64,000 nucleotides of DNA from contig JAMPHF010000002.1 in the NCBI GenBank assembly GCA_023663525.1, forward strand, positions 252,984 to 316,983, read 5' to 3'. The notes below the pieces were generated by a model. That model was not told the origin of the DNA. It searched no databases and was given only the letters and a program-made list of their open reading frames with translations. Source of the DNA: Bacteroides sp. GTDB lineage: Bacteria; Bacteroidota; Bacteroidia; Bacteroidales; Muribaculaceae. This document shows positions 16,779 through 25,301 of the stretch, in pieces (within the stretch, counting starts at the first letter, position 1; each line of letters opens with the position of its first letter). The position numbers and the translations under genes were made by a program.

Positions 16779-17597
16779 ATGGATTGCATTGATGCACTGA
16801 TTTTGGGCATAGTCCAGGGACTTGCCGAGTATCTTCCTATCAGCAGTAGTGGTCATCTTGAGATTTGCCGTGAAATTCTCGGTCTCAAACTTGCCGGTGC
16901 TGATGCGCTTGAGTTTGACATAACACTCCATGTCGCAACTGTACTCAGTACAATTGTAGTGCTATGGAATGAATTTGTCCCTCTGTGCAAGTCGTTTTTC
17001 ACGATCGCACGTGACGATAAATTCTTTTATGTCTGCAAGATTCTTTTGTCATGTATCCCGGTGGCCATTGTCGGTCTATGTTTCAAAGATTTTGTTGAGC
17101 AATTTTTTGGCGATGGGCTTACCGTGGTTGGATGGTGTCTCCTCATTACCGCACTTTTGCTGACTTTTGCATATCTTTTCAGGAATCCTCAGCGCGAGCG
17201 TGTCGAGGGCATAAAAGGGCATGAGATAACTTGGCTTGACGCATTCATCATTGGTTGTGCGCAGGCTGTCGCCGTTCTGCCCGGCCTTAGCCGCTCCGGC
17301 ACGACAATCGCTACCGGTCTCCTTCTCGGTGACAAGCGCGACAAGATTGCTCAATTTTCGTTCTTTATGGTCATTATTCCTATTCTTGGTGAAGCAATGC
17401 TCAGTGCCAAAGACCTCATTGCTGGAGAAGGGATTAGTGAATCAGTCGGTACATGGCCGCTTGTCATAGGTTTTCTCGCATCATTCATCGTCGGTTGCAT
17501 TGCATGTAAGTGGATGATCAATATCGTCAAGAAGGGGAAACTCATCTGGTTCGCCGTATATTGCCTCTGTGTGGGCATTCTTTGTATTGTTTGGTAA
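16779..17597 (+). CDS. uppP: Undecaprenyl-diphosphatase UppP (BacA)
   Basis: This 272-residue polytopic membrane enzyme dephosphorylates undecaprenyl diphosphate to recycle the lipid carrier for peptidoglycan and surface polysaccharides. It also confers bacitracin tolerance. Family motifs are intact: GLAEYLPISSSGHL with the catalytic Glu near residue 17, and VLPGLSRSGTTIATGLLLG in the second half. The length is standard. It lies 59 nt after the DUF3098 gene and 9 nt before truB, within one gene group. Confidence 0.95.
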   Translation: MDCIDALILGIVQGLAEYLPISSSGHLEICREILGLKLAGADALEFDITLHVATVLSTIVVLWNEFVPLCKSFFTIARDDKFFYVCKILLSCIPVAIVGLCFKDFVEQFFGDGLTVVGWCLLITALLLTFAYLFRNPQRERVEGIKGHEITWLDAFIIGCAQAVAVLPGLSRSGTTIATGLLLGDKRDKIAQFSFFMVIIPILGEAMLSAKDLIAGEGISESVGTWPLVIGFLASFIVGCIACKWMINIVKKGKLIWFAVYCLCVGILCIVW

Positions 17598-17606
17598 GAT
17601 TTGTCT

Positions 17607-18332
17607 ATGGACTTCGTAACAGGAGAAATCTTATATATCGACAAGCCTCTCGAATGGACTTCGTTTGACGTTGTCAAACGTCTGCGCGGTGTCCTCTTGC
17701 ACAGGCTTCACCGAAAGAAGTTTAAGGTAGGTCACGCCGGCACTCTCGATCCTCTTGCCACCGGGGTGATGGTGGTGGTGACCGGTCGTGCCACCAAGTT
17801 CATCGAATCGCTTCAAGCCGGAGTCAAGGAGTATGTGGCCACAATCAAGTTGGGTGCGACCACTCCATCTTTTGACCTCGAAACCGAGATTGATGCGGTT
17901 TATCCCACCGAGCATATCACCTTGGAGCGGATCAAGTCCGTGATTCCGCGTTTCATCGGTCGGATTGAGCAGATTCCGCCTGCGTTTTCGGCATGTAAGG
18001 TTGACGGAAAGCGTGCCTATAATATGGCACGCAAAGGTCATGATGTAGAGCTTAAACCGAAAGTGCTTGTGATTGATGAGATCGAGCTGCTTGGTTTTGA
18101 TAGCGAGAATATGGTGTTGACTCTGCGCATTGTTTGCAGCAAGGGAACATATATTCGTGCATTGGCCAGGGATATTGGTGAGGCTCTCGAATCCGGCGGT
18201 CATCTGATCGGACTTAGGCGTACTCGTGTCGGTGATGCCAAGGTTGACGATTGTCTGAATGTCGAGCAGGCAGTGGAGCTGATTCGGACTGTCGAGCTTA
18301 CGTTTCCGGATGATGACAGTGATTCCAATTGA
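17607..18332 (+). CDS. truB: tRNA pseudouridine-55 synthase TruB
   Basis: This enzyme of about 241 residues makes pseudouridine 55 in the T-loop of tRNAs. The core motif KVGHAGTLDPLATGVMVV holds the catalytic Asp. QIPPAFSACKVDGKRAYNMAR and CSKGTYIRALARDIGE are other conserved blocks. The ATG at 17607 is preferred over the TTG at 17601. It lacks a long C-terminal PUA extension, ending soon after the catalytic fold with an acidic tail. It lies 9 nt after uppP. Confidence 0.95.
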   Translation: MDFVTGEILYIDKPLEWTSFDVVKRLRGVLLHRLHRKKFKVGHAGTLDPLATGVMVVVTGRATKFIESLQAGVKEYVATIKLGATTPSFDLETEIDAVYPTEHITLERIKSVIPRFIGRIEQIPPAFSACKVDGKRAYNMARKGHDVELKPKVLVIDEIELLGFDSENMVLTLRIVCSKGTYIRALARDIGEALESGGHLIGLRRTRVGDAKVDDCLNVEQAVELIRTVELTFPDDDSDSN

Positions 18333-18400
18333 AAAATTAATCTGCTGTAAATTAAATTTAATCAGACACACTCTTAAATATTATAGAACATTATTGTTAT

Positions 18401-19453
18401 ATGAAGCTTTCCCAATTTAAATTCCGTCTGCCGGAGGAACTTATAGCCCAGCGTCCGACTCCTGAGCGTGATCAATCGAGGATGATGGTTGTCAACCGGC
18501 ATACAGGAGAAATCGAGCATAAGGTGTTCAAGGATATCATCAATTATTTTGATGACGGAGATTTGTTTGTCTACAACGACACAATGGTTTTCCCGGCTCG
18601 TCTCTACGGCAACAAGGAGAAGACCGGAGCGAAGATTGAGGTTTTCCTTTTGCGTGAGTTGAGTGCCGAAAACAAACTTTGGGATGTGCTCGTTGAGCCG
18701 GCTCGTAAAATCCGAATTGGCAATAAGCTCTATTTCGGTGACGATGAGTCAATGGTTGCTGAAGTAATAGACAACACTACTTCGCGCGGCCGCACACTTC
18801 GTTTCCTCTATGACGGTTCTCATGAGGATTTCAAAAAGGAGCTTTATAAACTTGGCACGACTCCGCTGCCATATTATATCAACCGTGAGCCCGATGAGGA
18901 GGATGCAGAGCGTTTCCAGACCATCTTCGCCCGCAAGGAAGGTGCGGTCATTGGTCCGGGTGCAGGTCTGCATTTCTCACGAGAGTTGATGAAACGTCTC
19001 GAAATCAAAGGTATCAACCAAGGCTTCATCACCATTCACAGTGGTCTCGGCAACTATCGTGAGATAGATGTGGAGGATCTGACCAAGCATCGTATGGACT
19101 CGGAGGAGATGGAGGCTGACGAGGAGCTTGTCAACCTTGTGAATGCTACGAAGGATGGCGGTCATCGCGTGTGTGCTGTCGGCACTTCGGTTCTCAGAGC
19201 CATTGCAAGTTCTGTCAGCATGGGCGACCACATGAAGACTTATTCCGGTTGGACCAACAAGTTCATTTTCCCGCCCTACGATTTTAATGTGACCGATGCC
19301 CTTGTATCCAATTTCCATCTTCCATATTCGACCATGCTGATGATGGTTGCGGCTTTCGGTGGCTATGACCTTGTCATGGAGGCCTATAAGAAAGCCGTCA
19401 AGGAGGGATACAAGTTCGGTGTCTATGGCGATGCCATGCTGATTGTCTCATAA
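18401..19453 (+). CDS. queA: tRNA preQ1(34) S-adenosylmethionine ribosyltransferase-isomerase QueA
   Basis: This 350-residue cytoplasmic enzyme transfers the ribosyl moiety of SAM to preQ1 at the wobble position of tRNA, giving epoxyqueuosine. Conserved blocks include [20 protein letters not shown] near the N-terminus, [28 protein letters not shown] and [19 protein letters not shown]. The length is normal. It lies 68 nt after truB; that gap contains a copy of the GACACACTCTTAAA motif discussed in the findings. Confidence 0.96.
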   Translation: MKLSQFKFRLPEELIAQRPTPERDQSRMMVVNRHTGEIEHKVFKDIINYFDDGDLFVYNDTMVFPARLYGNKEKTGAKIEVFLLRELSAENKLWDVLVEPARKIRIGNKLYFGDDESMVAEVIDNTTSRGRTLRFLYDGSHEDFKKELYKLGTTPLPYYINREPDEEDAERFQTIFARKEGAVIGPGAGLHFSRELMKRLEIKGINQGFITIHSGLGNYREIDVEDLTKHRMDSEEMEADEELVNLVNATKDGGHRVCAVGTSVLRAIASSVSMGDHMKTYSGWTNKFIFPPYDFNVTDALVSNFHLPYSTMLMMVAAFGGYDLVMEAYKKAVKEGYKFGVYGDAMLIVS

Positions 19454-19470
19454 TAGACTGAACATATCCG

Positions 19471-20112
19471 TTGGCTAACTATCTTACAATCGCATCCCAA
19501 AGTGAAGCGGCTTTTCGTGAAAAGATGAGTCGCTTCATCTCTTTTGCTATTCCGGTAACTTCTGCAGCGGAGGCAAAAGAGTATGTGGCGTTGTATGCTA
19601 ACGAGTATCATGATGCGCGTCATGTATGCTGGGCCTATATGATAGGGTCGGCGAGAACTGAATTTCTTTCATCGGACAATGGCGAACCGTCCGGGACAGC
19701 CGGCAAACCGATTCTCGGACAGATAAATTCATTCGGTCTAACCAATATCGTGATAATTGTCGTGAGATATTTCGGTGGGATAAAACTGGGTACATCGGGA
19801 CTGATTGCGGCCTATCGTGAGGCGGCAAGGCTTGCGATAGAAGCTGCCGAAATCATTGAGGGGAAAGATATGACTTTTCTACGTTTCACTTTCCCTTATC
19901 TTGCCATGAACGATGTCATGAAATTGATCAAGGCTCAAAATCCGTCATCGGGTGGGAGAGAGGTGGTAAAGATAACTGAGCAGACGTTTGACAACACATG
20001 CTCGATGACTCTATCGCTCCCGCTTGACCTTTTGCCGGAATTGTCAGGACGTATCGTTGCTATCTCCGGCACATCACTCCTTACCACGGATCTCCACGCC
20101 CACGAGGAATAG
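19471..20112 (+). CDS. IMPACT/YigZ-family protein
   Basis: This 213-residue protein has the UPF0029 N-terminal domain (EYHDARHVCWAYMIG, SDNGEPSGTAGKPILGQI, VVRYFGGIKLGTSGLI) followed by a short ferredoxin-like C-terminal domain (DUF1949-like). Eukaryotic IMPACT is a translation regulator; the bacterial role is not settled. The only start that keeps the whole domain is TTG at 19471, because an in-frame TGA lies at 19459-19461 and the next ATG would cut into the fold. It follows queA by 17 nt and ends before a strong hairpin. Confidence 0.87.
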   Translation: MANYLTIASQSEAAFREKMSRFISFAIPVTSAAEAKEYVALYANEYHDARHVCWAYMIGSARTEFLSSDNGEPSGTAGKPILGQINSFGLTNIVIIVVRYFGGIKLGTSGLIAAYREAARLAIEAAEIIEGKDMTFLRFTFPYLAMNDVMKLIKAQNPSSGGREVVKITEQTFDNTCSMTLSLPLDLLPELSGRIVAISGTSLLTTDLHAHEE

Positions 20113-20129
20113 CGTGGTAAATGAGCGGC

Positions 20130-20176
20130 AAAAATTAAAACTCCTGACATAGTGTCTGTCAGGAGTTTTAATTTTT
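20130..20176. terminator. 20-bp perfect terminator hairpin
   Basis: Arms 20130-20149 (A-rich, then ACTCCTGACA) and 20157-20176 pair perfectly around a 7-nt loop, and T-runs are present on both strands. It sits between the plus-strand IMPACT gene and the minus-strand MacB remnant and suits bidirectional termination. Confidence 0.85.
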
Positions 20177-20201
20177 TGCTTACAGGAACTTTTCTGGATC
20201 G

Positions 20202-20417
20202 CTATTCGTATCTGATTGCTTCTATCGGGTCGAGACTTGAGGCTTTCTTTGCAGGATACCATCCGAAGAATACTCCCGTGATGGTACATACGGCAAACGA
20301 GAGGGCGACGGAATACATTTTGTTCATGATTCCGATTCCACCGACGAGAAGTGAGATTCCGGCAATACGTGCGAGCAGTACTGTCATCATGTCGGATGTC
20401 GAGTCCGTGACCAGCAA
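20202..20417 (-). pseudogene. Doubly deleted MacB-type ABC transporter permease remnant
   Basis: About 71 codons encode recognisable pieces of the C-terminal FtsX/MacB permease domain. TVLLARIAGISLLVGGIGIM is the third helix block, and VFFGWYPAKKASSLDPIEAI is the terminal block ending in RYE. The whole N-terminal and periplasmic part is missing, with an in-frame TGA right before the fragment. The helix that normally separates the two blocks, starting with MNIM...ERTREIG, has also been lost. The fragment can hardly form a working permease. It lies downstream of rsgA on the same strand, next to a motif copy at 20424. Confidence 0.75.
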
Positions 20418-20431
20418 TCAGTAGACACACT

Positions 20432-21379
20432 CTAAATTTGTTTCCTGTACTTATCTTCTTCCGAGTCGTCAAGAATCGAGAGGTAGGATGCATAGCGCGA
20501 TTCAGAAATCAGATGATTTTCCAGGGCTGTCCTGACAGCGCAGCCGGGTTCATGGGTATGAGTGCAGTCATTGTAACGGCAATCAGCACTGATCTTGAAA
20601 ATTTCAGGGAAAAAGTGACTCACTTCATGCTTGTCAAATTCGAGTGTCCCGAATCCTTTCACTCCGGGAGTGTCGATGATGTAGCTCTTGGGCTGAGTGT
20701 CGGGGAGTTCAAACATCTCGGAGAATGTGGTGGTGTGCATTCCCGTGTCGTGCGTGTCGGAAATCTCGGCAGTTGCCAACTGTAGACCCGGGATGAGATC
20801 ATTGATGAGGGTTGACTTACCGACACCGGAATTTCCTGAAAACAATGTCGTCTTGCCTGTCAGTTGTTTCCTGAGATTGTCGAGCCCCTCCCCGGTCTTG
20901 GCGGAGAGTTTGATAACCGGGTAGCCTATTGACTCATAGAGATAGCTGATGGCATCAAGATATTCCATAGCCTCGGCATCATCTTCAAGTAAATCTATTT
21001 TATTGATGATCAACAGAGCCGGAATACGGTAGGCTTCCGCTGTCGCGAGAAATCGGTCAATGAATGTTGTGGATGTCACCGGGTGGAAAAGAGTGACGAC
21101 AAGACATACTTGGTCTATATTGGCAGCGAGGATATGACCTTGTTTTGAAAGATTGGTTGCTTTGCGGATGATGTAGTTTCGGCGGGGTTCAATGGCCGTG
21201 ATGTAGTTTGTCTCGTCATTGTCACCGCTGATTGTCACGTGGTCACCGACAGCAACCGGATTGGTTGTGCGTATGCCTTTGAGACGGAAATTACCTTTAA
21301 TCTTGCAGCTCACGTAGTTACCGTCATCGGTCCTTACGGTGTAGTTGCTTCCTGTATTTTTTATGACAGTGCCGGTCAT
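20432..21379 (-). CDS. rsgA: Ribosome small-subunit-dependent GTPase RsgA
   Basis: This 315-residue circularly permuted GTPase helps mature and check the 30S subunit. The order is an N-terminal OB-fold ([18 protein letters not shown]), G4 (INKIDLLED), G5-like [12 protein letters not shown]1/P-loop [13 protein letters not shown]3 (DTPGVKGFG), then a C-terminal zinc-binding domain with [16 protein letters not shown]. The permuted order is diagnostic of this family. It starts 1 nt after the TPR gene ends, so the two are probably co-transcribed. Its TAG stop overlaps the TTTAGAGTGTGTC motif. Confidence 0.95.
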   Translation of the reverse strand: MTGTVIKNTGSNYTVRTDDGNYVSCKIKGNFRLKGIRTTNPVAVGDHVTISGDNDETNYITAIEPRRNYIIRKATNLSKQGHILAANIDQVCLVVTLFHPVTSTTFIDRFLATAEAYRIPALLIINKIDLLEDDAEAMEYLDAISYLYESIGYPVIKLSAKTGEGLDNLRKQLTGKTTLFSGNSGVGKSTLINDLIPGLQLATAEISDTHDTGMHTTTFSEMFELPDTQPKSYIIDTPGVKGFGTLEFDKHEVSHFFPEIFKISADCRYNDCTHTHEPGCAVRTALENHLISESRYASYLSILDDSEEDKYRKQI

Positions 21380-21380
21380 T

Positions 21381-22277
21381 TTACTTGTGTTGTATTGGGA
21401 ATGGTTTGCTTAAAAATTGCTTGGCTCTGGCTTTGTCAACGCCGAGATTGATTGCACGTTTTGCATCGGCCTCGGCATCGTCAGGGCGGTAACGCATCTT
21501 ATTTAACGCTGCACGGTATAGATAAAGTTCACCGTAATCCGGCTCCAAGCTGATTGCAGTGTTTATGTCGTCGGCTGCTTCCTGGATTGCTCCTGTCAGG
21601 AGGTAACAGAAACCACGACCGCTGTAATACTCCCAGTCATTGCGTTCTTTCAGGATTCGGGTGTAGTAGGGGATTGCCCCGGCATAGTCTCCCGTGCCGC
21701 TCAACACACTTGCGCCGGCTATCTCCGTCTCCATCTTGTCGGGAAAATTGCATTTCATGAACTCAAAATCATTTACAGCTTCGCGGAAACTGTGTCTGCG
21801 CAAGGCAAGCAGGCAGTGTGACAGGCGCGAGGTGATTTCCATTGAGTCAAGGCGCAGGATTCGGTCGTAGTCCTGATAGGCATTTTCCTCATAGCCGTTT
21901 GCCGCGAATATCTTTGCTCGATTGGCAAGAATGGTTACGGAGGATGGTGCTTTCCTATGGGCAATGTTGAGAGTAGTGATTGCAAGTGAGTCCTGCCCCA
22001 TGTTGTAGCGTATGATTCCGAGATTCGACAGGAGAAGTACGTTGTTCGGATTGTCCGGCTCGCAGTCCATTGCCGCCATCAGTGCTTTTTCAGCCTCATC
22101 CCATTTCCCTTCGGCACACGCTTTGTCCGCTTCGCCGACTTTTGTCATGTAGGCAGATTCCCCGACCTCATTTTGTGATATGGCCGAGGCGTGTGAGACC
22201 ATTGCGGTGACAAAGAGTGAGATTGTGAGTGTCAGATATTTCAGCCCGGTAGATATTGTCATTGTGGAGAGTTGCAT
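21381..22277 (-). CDS. Exported tetratricopeptide-repeat protein
   Basis: This 298-residue protein has an N-terminal signal sequence (about residues 10-32, ending [14 protein letters not shown]) followed by TPR helices along the chain. Examples are [53 protein letters not shown] and [22 protein letters not shown] proteins act as binding scaffolds; no catalytic domain is seen and the partner is unknown. It lies between the AraC regulator (18 nt upstream) and rsgA (1 nt downstream) on the same strand. A second possible start is ATG at 22262. Confidence 0.8.
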   Translation of the reverse strand: MQLSTMTISTGLKYLTLTISLFVTAMVSHASAISQNEVGESAYMTKVGEADKACAEGKWDEAEKALMAAMDCEPDNPNNVLLLSNLGIIRYNMGQDSLAITTLNIAHRKAPSSVTILANRAKIFAANGYEENAYQDYDRILRLDSMEITSRLSHCLLALRRHSFREAVNDFEFMKCNFPDKMETEIAGASVLSGTGDYAGAIPYYTRILKERNDWEYYSGRGFCYLLTGAIQEAADDINTAISLEPDYGELYLYRAALNKMRYRPDDAEADAKRAINLGVDKARAKQFLSKPFPIQHK

Positions 22278-22295
22278 GATTAGACATTAAGGTTT

Positions 22296-23141
22296 CTATG
22301 ATTCGGAAATAGTATTGCGGTAGTCTCTCGGTGACTGTCCCGTCAGATGTTTGAAATATTTTCCGAAAAATGACTGATTAGAGAAATTGAGTGCGGCACT
22401 GATTTCTTGAATGTTCATCCCGGTGGTCCGCAGTAGGAGCTTCGCTTCAAGAATGACACGGTGGTCAATCCACTCACCGGCTGTCTTTCCGCTTATATCC
22501 TTGAGAACTGCCGAAAGATGCTTGGGGGTGACAAACAGTTTTTCGGCATAGAAGTTGACTGACCGTTCGGTCTTGAAGTTGGCTTCGATGAGGTCGATGA
22601 AGTGCGAGAGGAGTTCCTCGCGACGAGTGTTGTGCTTGGTATCGCTCAATCGTGAGGCGTATATTCCGAGAGTGTTGTAGAACAGCACTTCGCACAGCGA
22701 ATTTAGAGCCATGTTGTTGAAAAGCCTCTCGGATGTCGTGATTTGCCGTTGCAGCATCTCGTATATCAAAGTCTGCGTTTCAAGCTCCTCCGTTGTGATT
22801 TCTATGATGGGGTTTGCATTATAGTGAAGGCTGTATGGGATGACATAGTGGAGAGAGGGAAGGATATCATTGATTTTGTCCTCATTGGCAACTATGAAAA
22901 AGCCCTCAAAATCATCGCTTTGCCGGCATTGGCTGATCAGATGGCCGGGACGAAGGACCATTATGGAACTCGGTCCGAGTCTACGAGGGGCGACATCGAT
23001 TATGGCGGAAATCTCACCGCGTTTACACACGGCGAGAAGCATCCGGTCAAGTCGCGATGGGAATGTGACGTAAGGTATGTCTGACAGCGAACAAAAAACG
23101 CGGATCATGTCGGTTTGGCGTTTGTCTGGAGTAGAAGGCAT
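22296..23141 (-). CDS. AraC-family transcriptional regulator
   Basis: This 281-residue DNA-binding protein has a C-terminal AraC/XylS double helix-turn-helix. The first helix-turn-helix is around NFYAEKLFVTPKHLSAVLKD and the second around NIQEISAALNFSNQSFFGKY, followed by FKHLTGQSPRDYR, the family signature. The N-terminal half is a cupin-like sensor region without an obvious ligand motif. Similar regulators in Bacteroidota often control neighbouring or efflux genes; no target is evident. It is the first gene of AraC-TPR-rsgA on the minus strand. Confidence 0.9.
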   Translation of the reverse strand: MPSTPDKRQTDMIRVFCSLSDIPYVTFPSRLDRMLLAVCKRGEISAIIDVAPRRLGPSSIMVLRPGHLISQCRQSDDFEGFFIVANEDKINDILPSLHYVIPYSLHYNANPIIEITTEELETQTLIYEMLQRQITTSERLFNNMALNSLCEVLFYNTLGIYASRLSDTKHNTRREELLSHFIDLIEANFKTERSVNFYAEKLFVTPKHLSAVLKDISGKTAGEWIDHRVILEAKLLLRTTGMNIQEISAALNFSNQSFFGKYFKHLTGQSPRDYRNTISES

Positions 23142-23201
23142 GATTACAGAGTGCTGTTCAAAGCTGAGAAGATTGATTTTCAGGAAAGATTAACGAAGTT
23201 G

Positions 23202-23209
23202 CAAAGATA
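23202..23209 (-). promoter_or_regulatory. -7 box upstream of the AraC regulator
   Basis: TATCTTTG on the minus strand (23209-23202) lies 60 nt before the ATG. No TTG lies at the expected distance upstream. A 9-bp inverted repeat (23239-23247/23265-23273) lies further upstream and could be an operator. Confidence 0.4.
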
Positions 23210-23299
23210 ATCAAAGTTTTTGAATAAAGCCCGGATATTCATAAAAAGTGGTCAATTTTACCGATTTTTATGAGATTCTGTTATGAGACACACTTTAAG

Positions 23300-23515
23300 T
23301 CAATCAATGTCGCCGTGTTCGCGCAACAGTTCCTCCGCTTTTGGGGCATCCTCGTCGTTGACAACAAGTCTGACATCCCACAGACCGGTGATTGGTGTGG
23401 GATAGAGTGAGCTCATGGCCTGATTGTCGATTATCGAATTGATTCCATTGTTCTTGAGCATACCCTGAGCAATGGAGGCTGTGGCTGTATCAGTGAAAGT
23501 GGCTATGGTTTTCAT
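23300..23515 (-). CDS. Small DUF2007 protein (putative signal-transducing protein)
   Basis: This protein of about 71 residues starts at ATG 23515 (MKTIATFTDTATASIAQGML); a TTG at 23539 would add eight residues that do not look conserved. The sequence AQGMLKNNGINSIIDN and the ending VVNDEDAPKAEELLREHGD match DUF2007, a short ferredoxin-like fold also found fused to other domains. The function is unknown. It follows mltG by about 26 nt and is probably the last gene of merR-mltG-DUF2007. Confidence 0.8.
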   Translation of the reverse strand: MKTIATFTDTATASIAQGMLKNNGINSIIDNQAMSSLYPTPITGLWDVRLVVNDEDAPKAEELLREHGDID

Positions 23516-23541
23516 CGCTAATGGTTGTTTGTTTATCAATC

Positions 23542-24630
23542 CTAACGGATTCCACGTCGATTAAGTTCGGCCTGATAGCGGCGTGCGTTGGCGAGGTGAG
23601 TTGCGTAGTCGGATGCGAAATTATGGTAGCCTGAGAAGTCCTCTTTGGCACACATATATATATAGTCATGTTTCGGAGCATTCAACACTGCATCGATTGT
23701 CGATCCCGAGGGGACACGTATGGGTCCTGGTGGCAGACCGGGATTGATGTATGTGTTGTAGGGCGATTCAATTGCCAGATGTTTGCCGGTGATTCGCCGG
23801 AGGGTGAAGTCTCCGGATGCGAATTTGACTGTTGGATCGGCTTGGAGCTTTATGTTCTTTTTAAGACGGTTCAGGTAGAGACGGGCCACCTTCGGTTTCT
23901 CATCGGCTTTCGCCGTCTCCTCCTCAACAATCGAAGCGATGGTTGCGACCTCGGCGGGTGTCAGTCCGAGTGCGGCAGCTTTGGCTCTGCGGTCTTTATT
24001 CCAGAAACGGTTACGGTAGTCGAGGAGTCTGCGCACGATGTTGTGGGGTGTGGCACTCCAGTAAAATTCATAACTGTCGGGGATGAAAGCTGCCGGATAG
24101 CCCGCACGGGTGAAACCGCTGTCGGGGAGCACTTCATCACAGGCGTCGAGAAATTCCTGCGGGGTGCATTGGAGCTGAGAGGCTATGCGCTCCGACAGTT
24201 GCTGCATGGTGCGTGTGCCGTTGAAACGGACATCGACCGGGGTCTGCCTTCCGCGTGCCACGCGTCTACTGATGTCGAGCGCGCTCTGTCCGGGCGACAC
24301 TTTGTAGGCTCCCTGAGAGACTTCTGAATTTCCGCCCATGAGTTTCCAGATCATGTAGACTCGTGTCCCCATCGATGACCCGAGATTGGATTTCATGGAG
24401 TCCTTTACGGCTGACTGACTTATGCCTCGTGGGATATAGATCCATTCGTTTACCCCCTCAGAGCCTGTATAGGGGATGAAGACAAAGGCTAATACGGATA
24501 TGGCTGCCACAAAGAGTGCGATTATGCCAATCAGCAGACCTAATGAGTGGCGGTAGATCCATGATTGCTGTTTCTTTTTCCCGGTTTTTTTCTTTTGTGT
24601 GGATGATGATTGTTTCTTGGCCATTGTCAT
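23542..24630 (-). CDS. mltG: Endolytic murein transglycosylase MltG
   Basis: This 362-residue inner-membrane enzyme cuts nascent peptidoglycan strands and sets glycan length. A lysine-rich cytoplasmic tail is followed by one transmembrane helix (about residues 29-50). The YceG fold comes next, with a LysM-like subdomain (YIPRGISQSAVKDSM) and the catalytic region IASIVEEETAKADEKPKVA, which contains the active-site Glu, then LQADPTVKFA and NTYINPGLPPGPI. The ATG at 24630 overlaps the MerR gene stop by 4 nt (ATGA). Length and motifs are standard. Confidence 0.95.
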   Translation of the reverse strand: MTMAKKQSSSTQKKKTGKKKQQSWIYRHSLGLLIGIIALFVAAISVLAFVFIPYTGSEGVNEWIYIPRGISQSAVKDSMKSNLGSSMGTRVYMIWKLMGGNSEVSQGAYKVSPGQSALDISRRVARGRQTPVDVRFNGTRTMQQLSERIASQLQCTPQEFLDACDEVLPDSGFTRAGYPAAFIPDSYEFYWSATPHNIVRRLLDYRNRFWNKDRRAKAAALGLTPAEVATIASIVEEETAKADEKPKVARLYLNRLKKNIKLQADPTVKFASGDFTLRRITGKHLAIESPYNTYINPGLPPGPIRVPSGSTIDAVLNAPKHDYIYMCAKEDFSGYHNFASDYATHLANARRYQAELNRRGIR

Positions 24631-24962
24631 CGCAGTTTATGCAGGGAGTCGAGCAGTTCCTGGAGCGTATCCCTGACTTTCTTCAGCCTTTCAACGGTCT
24701 CGAATTTCTTGCTGACTCCGTCGTGATTCTTTTTAATTTCGTCCTGTGCGGCTTCAAGTTTCATGCCTCTGTCCTTAACGAGATAGGCAATCATTTTGAT
24801 GGTCTCGACATCGCGCGGTGTGTAGAAACGTGTCCCACGGTCATTGCGTTTGGGGTTGATGGCCGGAAATCGGCTCTCCCAGAAGCGCAGTGTTGACATC
24901 GGCAGACTGACCATCTCTGAAACCTCACTTATTTTGTAATATTTTTTGCTTGTAGGATCCAT
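24627..24962 (-). CDS. MerR-family transcriptional regulator
   Basis: This 111-residue protein begins with a MerR winged helix-turn-helix (YYKISEVSEMVSLPMSTLRF, then WESRFPAINPKRNDRGTRFY and DVETIKMIAYLVKDRGM). It ends in a short coiled-coil dimerisation helix with no metal- or ligand-binding extension. The type with WESRFP is common in Bacteroidota, where it is encoded beside mltG. It shares a 4-nt overlap with mltG and has its own good promoter (24982-25012). Its target is unknown, possibly its own operon. Confidence 0.9.
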   Translation of the reverse strand: MDPTSKKYYKISEVSEMVSLPMSTLRFWESRFPAINPKRNDRGTRFYTPRDVETIKMIAYLVKDRGMKLEAAQDEIKKNHDGVSKKFETVERLKKVRDTLQELLDSLHKLR

Positions 24963-24981
24963 CTGTCGGTAAATATTATGA

Positions 24982-25012
24982 CAAACTTAGTGATAAAAAC
25001 TGGAAAATACAA
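24982..25012 (-). promoter_or_regulatory. Promoter of merR-mltG-DUF2007
   Basis: On the minus strand TTG (25012-25010, within TTTTG) is followed after 20 nt by TAAGTTTG (24989-24982). The start would be near 24976, only about 14 nt before the ATG at 24962. Confidence 0.65.
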
Positions 25013-25118
25013 AATTCTATCTCTGATATGGAACAACTAATCGGCAGAATATCGGTGTTTTAGGATATGTTTAATAATAATTTAACAAGATTTTTTAACA
25101 TAATTACTAAATAATACG

Positions 25119-25126
25119 TAATTTTG
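25119..25126 (+). promoter_or_regulatory. -7 box for the TonB-dependent receptor gene
   Basis: TAATTTTG matches TAnnTTTG and would give a leader of about 170 nt. No -33 TTG is seen. The rest of the 340-nt gap (24963-25301) is AT-rich leader with no gene; part of it may regulate this operon post-transcriptionally. Confidence 0.4.
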
Positions 25127-25301
25127 TGAAAAATTTGCATTAGCCGGAGATGTGCCGTTTTGGCTCTGCTTCGATGCTGTCTGAATGCAGGTTTGACCTT
25201 AAAATATACCAATAGAAAGTCGGGAGATCCCAATAATTTACTAAAATATTTGTATCAAAGTTTAATCAATCAGTTATTCACAATCTAATCAATCAAGTTC
25301 T

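Noticed and set aside
17631..18371. Antisense frame of 246 codons opposite truB
   Set aside because: It covers the whole of a clearly conserved gene and has no recognisable domain or initiation signals.
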